Under the pieces are notes generated by a model. It made no database searches, had not been told where the DNA came from, and saw nothing but the letters and a program-made list of their open reading frames with translations. DNA of 64,000 bases, from NCBI GenBank assembly GCA_958009055.1, contig OY253650.1, positions 682,001-746,000 of the forward strand, written 5' to 3'. Below, piece after piece: positions 20,624 to 30,472 of the stretch. Each line of letters starts with the position of its first letter. Position 1 is the stretch's first letter. Position numbers and translations under genes: made by a program. Source of the DNA: Choricystis sp. odSpoLacu1. Lineage: Eukaryota; Chlorophyta; Trebouxiophyceae.

Positions 20624-22324
20624 TCACGTCGCCTTACACACCACCACCGCCTCCCCCCACTTCCCGCCGTCCCCCCCAACCAGCCGCACCGCCACCCGCC
20701 TGCACGCCGCCACCGCGGCCAGGGGCACGTGCCCCGTGGCCAGCACGGTGGCGGAGGTGCCGTCCTCGGCCACGGCCAGGGCTGCGACGCGGAGGCGGGA
20801 GGTGGGGTCGGCGAGGGCGGGCGCCGCGGCTGAGGAGCAATAAGAGACGGCGCCTCCAGTCAACACGACAGTGTCGCCATCCAGGGCCACAGCCCGCGCT
20901 CTGGCCGCGCCGCGGGGGGGACGGAGGGAGGGGAAGGCGCAGTGAGCTGCCGCGAGGCGGGTGGGAGGAAGGGAGGAGGACGGGTGGAGTGCGACGACGG
21001 CGATGGTGAGGGTGGAGCTCCAGCAGAAAGGGCAGGCGTGGGGGCCATGTGCGGAGACGCCATCGGTGGAGGGCAGGCGGCGGGGTGCGCAGTGGGTGGG
21101 GGGCGGCGGCGGCGACCACGACAGAGGCGGAGGAGGCGTCACGCCAGCCACGCACTCTGCAGCATCCCCCTCCTCCTCTCCCCCACTGTCCGTCGAGCAG
21201 CGGGTGTGGGGAGGCGTGCTTGGCACCGCGGCGAGGGGAGAGGGCGGCGGCGTGGGCAGGGTGGCGTTTGGCGTTTGGAGTCTTAGTGGGTGAACAAAAA
21301 GCTTTTCCATTTTTGAGGTATGATTTTTTTTGGGCTTCTCCTGCCCCACCGCCACCGTCACCAGCCGCCACGCCGACACCTCCCGCGCCCGCGCGTCCAG
21401 CACGGGCGCCCCCTCCGTCGCGGACAGCGTGCAGATTGCGCACGGCGGCGCCGGTAAGGCAGGCGGTGGCGGTGGCGGCCGAGGCGGTGGCGGTGGCGGC
21501 GGAGGCGGTGGCGACGCCTGCACACCCGAGTCGCGGGTGGCGCGTATCCCTGCCTGCCGCGCGGGGGACGCACCCACGGCGGTGTCGACAAGGACGGGAG
21601 GCGGGGACGACGTGGCGGCGTCAGCAGCAGCCGGTGATGGTGGTGGTGGCGGAGAGACGGGGGGAGGACGGTGGGGCCACTCAGCCTGCTGCTGCGGTTT
21701 GCGTGCCGCCTGCACGCTCGCCGCCACCCCCAGCTTGCCAGACACCCCATGCGACACTGTCTGCCGGGCAGTCGCCAGCGGTGGCCGGGGAGCCGACCCT
21801 TCTCCCGCCCTCCCCCGCCTCCCCTCCACCCCGCGCTCCCCACGCGACGCCCGCACGGCAGCAGCCAACCTGGCCTGCAGGTCGGCGGTTCGCGCTTTCA
21901 AAGCTGCCCCCGCCCTCCGCTCGCGCGCCAGGGCGGCGCGCGCGTCGGCAAGGCTGGGGGACGCGCCGGACGCGACCAGAGCACGCTTGGCGGCGTCCTC
22001 GGTGCGGGCCAGGCGGGCGGTGAGTCTGGGGGTGGGTGTGAAGTGAAGGAGGGTTGACCACGCTGGAAATAGCAAGCCTTGCTTTCCCCCCTTCCCGCCC
22101 ATGACGCCATCTTCTCTCATCCACGCACACAACAAAAAAAACAACACGCACTGCTTGATCTTGGCCCCGCCCGCCGCCGCCGCCGCCTTGGCGGCGGCCA
22201 GCTCCCCCTGCAACGCGTCCGCGTCGGCCGCGCGCGTGCCCGCGGACCGCGCGGCCGCCGCCGCCGCCGCGGCGGGCGCCTGTTGGGACGCGATGCGGCG
22301 GCGGGCGGCGGAGGCGAGGGGCAT
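20624..22324 (-). CDS. Unknown coiled-coil and proline-rich protein
   Basis: Not recognised. Proposed exons 22152-22324 and 20624-22025 (524 residues) are joined in phase by a 126-nt GTGCGT...CAG intron that yields KIKQLTARL. Residues 25-140 are Ala-rich with regular Arg/Glu/Leu spacing, a likely coiled coil (LADARAALARERRAGAALKAR). The middle is proline-rich, with a near-pure Pro run encoded by GGCGGT-type repeats (about 21455-21515 on the plus strand). The C-terminal ~80 residues (SRLRVAALAVAEDGTS...GKWGEAVVVCKAT) look like a compact beta domain. An A/T-rich stretch near 21290-21330, odd in this GC-rich gene, may be a further intron I could not place in phase, so the central part is uncertain. 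Confidence 0.45.
   Translation of the reverse strand: MPLASAARRRIASQQAPAAAAAAAARSAGTRAADADALQGELAAAKAAAAAGGAKIKQCVLFFLLCAWMREDGVMGGKGGKQGLLFPAWSTLLHFTPTPRLTARLARTEDAAKRALVASGASPSLADARAALARERRAGAALKARTADLQARLAAAVRASRGERGVEGRRGRAGEGSAPRPPLATARQTVSHGVSGKLGVAASVQAARKPQQQAEWPHRPPPVSPPPPPSPAAADAATSSPPPVLVDTAVGASPARQAGIRATRDSGVQASPPPPPPPPPPRPPPPPPALPAPPCAICTLSATEGAPVLDARAREVSAWRLVTVAVGQEKPKKNHTSKMEKLFVHPLRLQTPNATLPTPPPSPLAAVPSTPPHTRCSTDSGGEEEGDAAECVAGVTPPPPLSWSPPPPPTHCAPRRLPSTDGVSAHGPHACPFCWSSTLTIAVVALHPSSSLPPTRLAAAHCAFPSLRPPRGAARARAVALDGDTVVLTGGAVSYCSSAAAPALADPTSRLRVAALAVAEDGTSATVLATGHVPLAAVAACRRVAVRLVGGDGGKWGEAVVVCKAT
21455..21515. repeat. GGCGGT-type minisatellite encoding polyproline on the minus strand
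   Basis: Imperfect repeats of ggcggtggcgg; on the minus strand they encode a run of prolines in the unknown protein at 20624-22324. Confidence 0.7.
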
Positions 22325-22553
22325 ATGTGGGTTTGTGTGTGTGTTTGTGTGTTGCCGGAGAGCGGGGGTCAACCCCTTTTTCTCGTGCTGTGGCGAAGAA
22401 CGTTTTTTCGGCACAGCACTCTCTTTTCACGAAACCGCCGCCCTCGACGAGGCGCGACGGCCCCAATGCGCGCTCCCTCCCCACACAAACTCTCTCGACA
22501 GACGTCAGCTTCTGTCTAGACAGGTGACGCACGTCCAATCTTCCTCCTCTTCA
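22325..22553. promoter_or_regulatory. Divergent intergenic region
   Basis: 229 bp between the start of the unknown coiled-coil gene and the MAP3K-epsilon start. A GT-rich stretch (22326-22352) abuts the minus-strand gene's start codon; no recognised element. Confidence 0.35.
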
Positions 22554-25500
22554 ATGGGGCCTCCCACGCCGCGCCGCCGCGGCGCGGCAATGAAAAAGGC
22601 AGCGTCCTCGGGCGCGCTGACTGGTGGCGCCTCTGGTGGCGGTCTGCTCGCCACTCGACACGAAGCTGCTCGCTACGCCATCAAGGAGGAGCTGGGGCGG
22701 GGAGCGACGGGGCAGGTGGGTGGGAGAGAGGGTGGCGGGCGCGTGCAACTGCCTTCCCACCATTCGACGTGCGTGCGTGGTTGTGTGCGCCCGGCCGCCG
22801 CCATTCTTCGCTCAGAGTTGAACGCCCTCCTATGGCCTTGTATGATGACGCAATGGCGTACTAGGCAGGGAGAAGGTGGACACGTGGGCTGCAGCCGTCG
22901 GCAGAGCGGGGAGCACGGGACGACGAAAAACCACTGAACCCCCTCTTTCCCACGCAGGTCTTCCGCGCCGTCGACTCCCTCACCGGCGCTGTCGTCGCCG
23001 TCAAACGCCTGCCCATCGCGGCCGCCGGCACTGCCGCCGCTCTCGCAAGAGAAGTGGGCCTGCTGTCGTCCCTCGCCCACCGCCACGTTGTGCGTTGCGA
23101 AGCCGCGTTTGCGGGGCGCGGCCACGTCGCACTCGTGCTGGAGCACTGTGGCGCGGGGTCGCTGGACGCGCCCCTGGCCCCAGGCGGCCACGGTCCCCTG
23201 CCCGAGCCTCTGGCTGCCGTCGTCATCTCCCAAGTGCTGGCGGGTCTCTCGTACCTGCACGCGCAGGGCGTCGTCCACCGCGACGTCAAAGCCGCCAACG
23301 TGCTCGTCACAGATGCCGGCATCGTCAAGCTGGGCGACTTTGGGGTGGCGGCCCGCATGGGCGCCCTGGCGGCAGGCGGCCCCCCGCCCCCGCCCGACGG
23401 CGCGCCCTCCGCGTCGTCGTCCACCCTGCTGGCCGCTGCCACCTCGGACACCGCGGCCGTAGGGTCGCCATACTGGATGGCTCCTGAAGCTGTGGAGATG
23501 TCTGGCGTCGGCCCGGGTGTCGACGTGTGGGCGGTGGGGTGCCTGGCGGTTGAACTTGTGACTGGCGCCCCGCCCCATGCCTCCCTGCCCCCCCTCGCCG
23601 CCCTCTTCCGCATCGTGCAAGACGACACGCCGCCGTTGCCGCCCACCGCGTCACCCGCGTTGATCGATTTTTTGAAGTCCTGCTTTGTGCGGGACCCGGC
23701 CGACCGCCCCCCCGCCGCCTCACTCGGCACTCACGCGTGGGTGCGCGCGGGCGCGCGCTCGCTCGCACGCGCGTGGCCGCTCGCCTTGGCCGACGCGAGG
23801 GAGAGGGGGGTCCCCTCTGCCTCCCTCAAACCTCTCCAAGTCATCGCCGAGCGCGCCCTTGCAGACGCGGCGTCAGAAGAGAGGGCCTGGTCGGTTGACG
23901 GTGGTGCCTCCGCGCCGCGCTGCTGGCAGTCGCCCCCGCCGCGCGGCGTGTCCGACCCGGGGGATGGATCGGGGTGGCAGCCCCCTCATGCACGGCTGGC
24001 TGCTGCTGCCGCGTTTCATTGCGCGCAAGCGAAACGGGACGCCGCGTTTCATTGTGCCCAAGCCAAGCGCGACGCAACCGCGCTGCTCGCGCGGCTTGAG
24101 GCCCGGCTGGACGCTGTGACGCCGTCGCCGCCTGGGTCGCCGAGGCCGTCCAGTGCCGATGCAGTGCTGGATGGTGATGGTGGTGGCGGTGGGGACGCGG
24201 ATGCTGCCGCTGCACGCCGCTTAGCGGCCGCGCTGCGCGCGGCAGGCTCGCACCTCGCGGGCCCACCCCCCGTCGCAGCAGTCGTCGGCGACCTGGAGCG
24301 TGTCACCGCCCTCGTGTCCCACGCCCCGTCCTCCGCAGCCCCCGCTTTCCTGGACGCGGGCGGCGCGTCCTCATTGGTCGCCCTGATCGACGGCGACCGC
24401 GACCGTGCGCCCCCCACCCGCACCCGCCGCGCCGCCCTGCGCGCGGCACGCGCCCTCATCACAGCCGCGGACGGCCGGGCCGTGGACTCTCTGTGTGGCG
24501 CGGGCTACGCGGGCGCTGTGGCGAGGGCCGCCCTGCCCGGCATGCCGCGCCGCCTGCGCGCCGACGCGGCACTGAGTCTGCACGGCCTGGTAACCGCGGG
24601 CGCCGCCCCTGCGCGCGCGCTGGTGGCGGCACAAGGGTTGCCAGCGCTGGCTTTACTCTTGGATGCGCGTGGAGATCCACGCCTGCCCCCGCTGGGCGTG
24701 GAGTGCGCGTGGCGAGCAGTCGAGAGTCACGGCGCGCCCGGCTTGGCTGCCCTCACACGTGGCCTCGCCGCCGCGGGTCTGGCGCCCCGCCTGCTGCGCG
24801 AGCTGGAGGCGGCTGCGGGTGCTCTGATTGCTGCGGGAGGGTCCCCGACGCCGCGGGAACGCGCGGCTGCTGCTGCGGCTGCGGCCGCAAGTGAGCCACC
24901 TTCACTCACCGCGTCGCTGGCTGCGACACCCCTCGCCACCGCCAGCGTGTCTGCGCGCAGCAGCGAACCCACCGCGTGCAGCGCCGCCCTGGACTCCCTG
25001 CTGGCTGACGCGGGGCTGGCGGATGGCGACGACAGCGAGCCCGCGTCGGCTGCGTCGTCGACTCCACGTGGCGGCGTCGACGCGTCGGCTTTGCCGTGGC
25101 GCCACCGGCGCTGGGGGTGGTTGCTGCGCGTTGCGCCCGCGCCACACCCCTCCATCAAGGCACCAGCATCGTCGCCACCCTCTCCCCCTGCCGACCGCGA
25201 CGCCCTGGCCGCGTTTGTCGACCGCGCGGCCAATCTCGTCCTCGTTCTGTCCTGCGGCGACGCCGCCGCGCGTGCCGCCCTCGCCGCCCCTGCCCCCGCG
25301 TCCGCCCTGCTGCGCCTACTGGCGGCCCAAGCCCCCCTGGTGGATGTAGGGGGGCCCGCGTCAGACAGGCTGACAAGGCGCCTGCTGCGGTCGCTGCGCA
25401 ACATAACGGATGAGCGCAGCGCGGTCGATGGCCTTGTCCGAGCAGGCGCCGTCAAAGGCCTGGTCCCTTTTCTGCACGCACGTGGCGGAGCCGCCCTGGA

Positions 25501-26333
25501 TACAGTCACTGCGCTGTCCAGCCTGTGCCGTGGTGCGCCCCAAAGGCTTGCGGCGGCGGCAGGTGCGGGCGCGGGGGCTCCGTTGGTTGCGCTGCTGTCG
25601 AGACCGCCCCCCCTTCCCTCCGCCTCTGGAGCATCGCCCCCTTCGCCCGCAGCTCTCGCATTCGCAGCCGCCGTCCCCTTGCTCTGCGGCATGGTGCATT
25701 CGAGCCGGCGCGCGCGGCGCGCGCTGTGGCGCGCGCGCGCGCGCCGCCGCGCTCGTGTCTCTAGCCCGCGACGCGCGCCACCAGGCCGCCGCCTTGGGCG
25801 CCCTGGCGCACTGGGTGGCTGCCGACCGAGCCCGCCTGGGGAGGAGGCTGGCGGCTGATGATGCGGCCGGCGCGCTGGCGGGGGCGCTGGCGCCACACTT
25901 GGCAGCTGCTGCCCGCGCTGCCGCCGCCGCGGTCGGCGTCGCCCCCTCCTCCGACGGCGAGGAAGCCGCCCTCCCCTCCACCCTGGCCGCCGTCTCGGCC
26001 CTGTCCGAACCCCTGCTGCGCGTGCTGGACGTCGGGCGGGTTGCCCGTGCCGCCGCGCGCGCGGGTCTGGCCCGCGCGACGATCGACCTGCTGGCCGCTC
26101 TGCCGCCACGTGGCGCGGCGTTGGCCCAGCTGCCGCTTTTGGATGCGTTGGCCTCGATGTATCGCGCTACTCGTCATCCTCGCGCTTTTGTGGCTGCCCA
26201 CGAACCCGCGGGCGTGCTGGCCCGCGTGGCCGCCCCCCCTGGCGACGGCGGCGACAGCGCGGGCGCGGCCGCGGTGCGTGCGCGCGCGGCGGCGCTGCTG
26301 GCCGCGTTTGCCATCATCAATGCTGCGGCGTAG
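22554..26333 (+). CDS. MAP3KE1: MAP3K-epsilon / Cdc7-SepH type protein kinase with armadillo-like tail, one frame break
   Basis: Ser/Thr kinase of the plant MAP3K-epsilon group (related to fission-yeast Cdc7 and SepH), linked to cytokinesis and cell expansion. Exons 22554-22715 and 22958-26333, about 1,179 residues. Kinase motifs: LGRGATGQVF (about 48), VAVKRL, HRDVKAANVL (about 161), DFGVA, GSPYWMAPEAVEMSG (about 223), and FRIVQDDTPPLP, which is characteristic of this group. The activation segment carries an extra Pro/Ser-rich insert of about 40 residues between DFG and GSPYW. The C-terminal 700 residues form helical ARM-type repeats and end in a MAP3KE-like block (RATRHPRAFVAAHEPAGVLARV). 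The frame breaks at a GC run (25729-25744): similarity before it is in one frame (PLLCGMVHSSR) and after it in another (AAALVSLARDARHQAAALGAL), consistent with one missing GC unit. Confidence 0.87.
24008..24073 (+). repeat. 33-bp tandem duplication inside MAP3K-epsilon
   Basis: Two adjacent 33-bp copies (24008-24040 and 24041-24073) each encode AAFHCAQAKRD; they differ only at third codon positions, so the duplication is not brand new. Located in the linker after the kinase domain. Confidence 0.9.
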
Positions 26334-26752
26334 AGGGAGGGTAGGTGGAAATCGTTTTTTGTGAAGATCACGCGTCTCTCGTCTTTTTTCTTTCCTTTTC
26401 TCGTCCCGTGGTGTGTTTTTGCTTTGTTTTCCCCATCCTCTCTTTGCTTTGTGAATAAACTTCCAAAAATGATACGGCCTGCGTTGTTTACAGCACCACC
26501 AAGAAGAATGAACAAAAAATGGAGGCATGGAAAAGGGAGGAGTGGGGGCGCACGCCACACACACGATACAGCACCCGGGAAAGTCAGCAGCGGCGCGGGG
26601 GTATCTGGTTGTACATAAGTGGGTCAAAAACAGGGGGGCGAGAGAGGGACAACAAAGGGGATGGGGGTCAAAATTGTTTGTGTGTCGGGGGAGGATGTGC
26701 TGCGCTCACGCACACACGCCGACCAAACAAACAGGGGCAGGCCAAACACCGA
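26334..26752. other. Convergent 3' intergenic region
   Basis: 419 bp between the stops of MAP3K-epsilon (+) and the PWWP gene (-). It is the most A/T-rich stretch nearby. A TTACA at 26488-26492 could be the TGTAA signal of the PWWP gene; a gtgaataaact at about 26450-26460 could serve MAP3K-epsilon. No gene seen. Confidence 0.5.
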
Positions 26753-28479
26753 TCAACGCAACGGCGCCAGCGCAGGCCTCGTCGCATCAAACCCGGCCGG
26801 TAGCGCGTCCGCCGGCGGCCGCGCGAGGCCGAGCGCGCGCCACGCGCAGTCGACCGCAGCCTGCAGATCCTTGCGCGGCTTGGCCGCCCGCTTGGCGTAC
26901 CCCGCCCCAAACCTGTCCAACGAGCGAGGGGACAGCCATGCACAGTTGCTGTCGCCGAAAAACACGACGTAAATGGCGCCCTCCTTGTGCCTCAGCTCGT
27001 GCGCAGCAGGTGGTGTCGGCACCACCTGGGCCGGCCACCAGGGGAACGACAGCATGCGCGCCCACACGACCTCGCCCAGCAGGGCGCCATGGGTGGCGGG
27101 GATGGGGGGGGCGTCCAGCCAGGCGGGCGGGTGCAAGGGCAGCGGCGATGGCGGCGCCGCGGCGTGGTGGTGTGTCGGCGACGCGGGCTGCGACACCGGC
27201 AGCAACGCCCCCACCCCCGTCAACAGGCAGGCAGCCGACCTGGCCCGCTTGATGGTGGGCAGGTGGGAGGTGGGCGGCAGGCTGTAGAAAGAGGAGTGGG
27301 GTTGCTGTTGCACAGCATCGCGCGATGCCACGCTCAACCTGCGCTTGGCCGTCGTCGTGGAGATGGGGGGCATGCGGGGGGGGGGCAGAGCGGTTGACGC
27401 GGGCGGCGGCAGCACCGCCCCCAGGGGCAGGTCGCCAAACGACAGCGACCGGCGCATGGTGGATGAAGCGTCGTGGTACTCTTGAGGCACGGCAGCCGCA
27501 AACTCGTCGCACAGGGCGGCCGCCGCCCACGCGTCCGGCACGTCGGGGACGGAGGGGCCCACCCCCAGGGCGGCGGCGGCGGCGGACGCGGTGGCGGCGT
27601 GGGCGCCGGCGTGGGCGCGCGGGCGCACAGCAGTGGCCGGGTGCTGCGGGCCACAGTCCACCAGGGACCCGTCAGTCGCCACCACCAACGAGCCCGGGGG
27701 GCGGGGCGCGCCCGCGGGCAGGGGGATGGCGACGTAGGCGCGGGCAGAGGCGCCCGAACCGACGACGATCAGGGGGCGACCCGCTGCCCAGGCGGGGGCG
27801 GGGGCGTGCCCCCACTCTGCCGCGCCCCAGGGGGCGGCGCCAGCTGCGGCAGCCGCGGCAGGCGGGTGCACCGGCGCCGGGTGCGACGCCACCGGGGGCG
27901 GCGTGCCCGACCCGGAACGTGGGGAGACAGGCTCCAGGGGCGGCGGCCACCGCGACGCCGACGCGGCCGACCCGCCGGACGCGGACGGCGCGGGCGGTGT
28001 GTCGGTGGCGGGGGGGACTGGCTGCGGGTCGGCGTCAAACCAGTCGCCGTGCAGGACGTCGGTGAGGTCGACCTCGGCGTCGACTGTGGGGGAGGGGAGG
28101 GTGATTTTGCGTCAGTCGGAGAGGAGAGGAAAAGGCGTGGCTGACGGCCGACGCGTGACGCTTCGAGAGGGCGAGGCTTCCGCTCCCTTTCCTCCCCTCC
28201 CTTCCCCCCCACACGTTCCCCCCGCCATACTCACGTGCAGCCAGGGGTAACGGTTCCAGCTCGCTTGTCGAGTCGGCCGACTGGGCGGAAGTGGACGACA
28301 CGGCTGCAGAAGAGGAAAGGGGAGGGAGAGGGTGAGGCATCGAGCGTGCGCGCACGGGGGGCCTCCGCGACTCCTTGTCGCGCCTCCTCACCTCCTCACC
28401 GCCACCACCACTCGTGTCGCGCACCTTGTTTGACTGTGTCGGGGGGTGCCGCAGCGGGGCAGGACGGCAGCACGTCCAT
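26753..28479 (-). CDS. PWWP-domain protein
   Basis: Exons 28425-28479, 28235-28303 and 26753-28083 give 484 residues; both introns join in phase 1 and create a continuous low-complexity N-terminus (MDVLPSCPAAAPPDTVKQ...). A PWWP domain lies near the C-terminus (about 375-440): GEVVWARMLSFPWWPAQVV, then YVVFFGDSNCAWLSPRSLDRF and a basic helix KRAAKPRKDLQAAVDCA. PWWP domains read methylated H3K36 and bind DNA, so a nuclear chromatin role is likely. The aromatic-cage positions (W of VVWAR, PWWP, F of VFFGD) are present. The preceding ~330 residues are Pro/Ala/Ser/His-rich with one basic patch (PTIKRARSAA) that may be a nuclear signal; no catalytic domain accompanies the PWWP. Domain call firm, biological role unknown. 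Confidence 0.85.
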
Positions 28480-28777
28480 CGGGCGGGCCGATATCAAGAA
28501 CACACGCGCGGGAGAGGAGAGCGTGTCTGTGTCTTCACTCGCGACACACACGCAGACCGCCCCTGCTGGCGGGGGTCAGGGGGCGACTTTCGGAGGCCAG
28601 AGGGGCAGCAATCCGGGGGTGGGGAGGCGGGACGCGCCTGGCGAGCAGCAAACCAGGAAACCAGTCAGCGTTTGTGTCGTCGAGAGCAAACAAAAAGACG
28701 GGCGCGAGAGCGTCGCACAGAACTCGATTCGCGAAACCGAAGAACAACGCCGGCCGCGATGCCGCCAACCGCCCCAT
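28480..28777. promoter_or_regulatory. Divergent intergenic region upstream of PWWP gene and mini-ORF
   Basis: 298 bp between the PWWP start (minus) and the first ATG of the downstream transcription unit (plus). No recognised element. Confidence 0.3.
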
Positions 28778-28916
28778 ATGGCGCCCTGGTCCCCCGCCCA
28801 GATCCTCGCCGCCCTGGTCCCCCGCCCAGATCCTCGCCGCCCTGGTCGCCCTGACCTGTGCTCTCGCCGTCTACCACCGTGTTGTCATCGAGCCGTTGGT
28901 GGCGCGGTTTGCGTAG
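28778..28916 (+). pseudogene. Mini membrane-protein ORF disrupted by a 28-bp tandem duplication
   Basis: From the ATG at 28778 the sequence begins MAPWSPAQILAALV, then runs into a second copy of a 28-bp unit that shifts the frame. If only one copy is counted, the frame is a 36-residue protein ending at the TAG 28914-28916 whose middle, ILAALVALTCALAVYHRVVI, is one membrane helix. Size and the helix with an embedded YH resemble tiny single-span proteins such as the oligosaccharyltransferase subunit OST4, but similarity is too short to assign. As given, ATG 28778 instead reads on in frame into the next gene, adding 48 residues to it. Either an assembly error, an allele-specific break or an alternative N-terminus. 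It ends 5 bp before the next start codon. Confidence 0.45.
28783..28847 (+). repeat. 28-bp tandem duplication (2.3 copies)
   Basis: Units at 28783-28810 and 28811-28838 are identical; a partial third copy (gccctggtc) follows. The period is not a multiple of three, so copy number decides which reading frame continues. Confidence 0.95.
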
Positions 28917-28921
28917 AAGCC

Positions 28922-30400
28922 ATGGCCGCCTCCCCCGCCTGCCCGGACGCCAGTCCATCTACGTCTGCGGACATGGGCATCGTGCGCCGCGGCCGCACGG
29001 GGTCCCTGGACTGGAGCCCCGGGCGGCGGCGCAACGGCGCGGGCGCGCCGATGGACGGCGTCGCCAGTGGCGCCGGCGCGTCGTCCCGACTGGTGGACCG
29101 CCTGTGCATCGAGGTGGAGAGAAAGCTGAGGCTGGTGAGTTGGGTGGAGAGGAGAGAGTGTGAGCGAGCTGCGATTGGAGAAGGCGCTCGGAGGGTGCCC
29201 TTTTTTTGGCGTCAACTTTCACCCGCCCTCTCTTCTCCCCCAGGCCGTCGAAGCCGTCGAACTCAAGGCCGACCGCGACGCCATCTGCAGCGAGATCTTT
29301 TCCGACGTCACGGGCGAGGTGGACGACCTGGCGCGCGGTGAGTGTGTGTGTGTGTGGAGGGGGTTTTCAGCGTGCCTCTCTGCGACGCCCAGCAAACAAA
29401 CAACACACTCACCCTCTCCCTCCCTCTCCCCCACACAGAACGCCTCCACCTCCCCGCCCCCTGCCTCTACTACCAAGTCCTGGCCACCCACCTCGCCTCC
29501 GCCCCCACCCTGGCGGACGCCCTCCTGGGCGTCCTGCGCAAGCTGTGGGGCAACGCCTATGGTCCTCCTCTCTACGCCCTCCTCCTCCACCGCTGGCTCC
29601 TCGCCTGCCCCCGCGCCGGCCTGCCCGCCCACCGGCAGAAGCATGTGCACGTGCTGGTGGTGGGCGCGCAGCAACTGTTCTGGGCGGACGTGCACTCGGG
29701 GGCGACCCGGTTTGCGCCGCTCTACCGTTTTTTGTGGCGCGCGGTCGCGGACACTCCCGCCGCCCCAGGTGGCGCCCTCCCCCTCCAGTCGCGGGCAGGC
29801 ATGCTGACCGTGTTGGCCGCGTTTCTGCCCTACTACGGTGGTGCCGCTGGTTTCGCCGACGGCCTCACCCGCATGCCCGCCCCCCGCACGCTCGCGCCGC
29901 CGCCGCGCGGCGCGCCGCACGCGGGCGGCGCCGACCTGGTGCTGCGGGAAGCCGCCGACATGCTGTCGTTGCTGAAGAGCGAGACCGCGCTGTTGACGTG
30001 CCTGACGTCGATGCGCGGCGCGGCGGGCGCGCGCGCACTTGCCGCCGCCCCCGCCGCCGCGCGGTTGAGGCTGCAGTCGTCTCTGTACGCACTCACTGTC
30101 CCGGGCGGCCCCCGCTACCTGCCCCAGTCCGTGCGGTCTGCCGCGTTTGACACGCTGGACGCCCTGTTCCCGCGGGGCGCCCTGCTGCGGCGTGGCGTGG
30201 CCCTGGCCGCGCGCGTGTGGGCGCGTTCGGCCGCGTGGCCCAGAGTCGCGGCCGACGCGGCGGCCGCCGCCCTGGACGCGGGGGCCGCGGTGGCGGGGTG
30301 GGCGGCGAGGTCGTTGAGAGCGGCTGCCGCCGTGCCGTCCGCGGTGGCGCGAGCGGCGGCGGAGGGGGCGCAGAGGCTGCGGACGCTGGCCGAGTGGTGA
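28922..30400 (+). CDS. Conserved plant/algal-type protein of unknown function
   Basis: Exons 28922-29134, 29244-29337 and 29439-30400 give 422 residues with consistent phases (0, 1). The first ~60 residues are Ser/Arg/Ala-rich and could be a targeting peptide. A well-structured body follows: VEAVELKADRDAICSEI, then YYQVLATHLASAPTLADALLG (split), LWGNAYGPPLYALLLHRWLL, FWADVHSGATRFAPLYRFLW, and SLYALTVPGGPRYLPQSVR with AFDTLDALFPRG. These blocks look like a conserved helical family I associate with plant proteins lacking a described function; I cannot name it. No catalytic motif is evident. Possible internal start: frame also open to ATG 28778 (see mini-ORF). Only 72 bp separate its stop from the next gene's start on the same strand. 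Confidence 0.7.
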
Positions 30401-30472
30401 CGAGCGAGTGTTTTTTGGGCGTCGTCGCCAGTTGTTTCTTTGTGTTTCCTTCTTGTCAGCGACACCCAGGAC

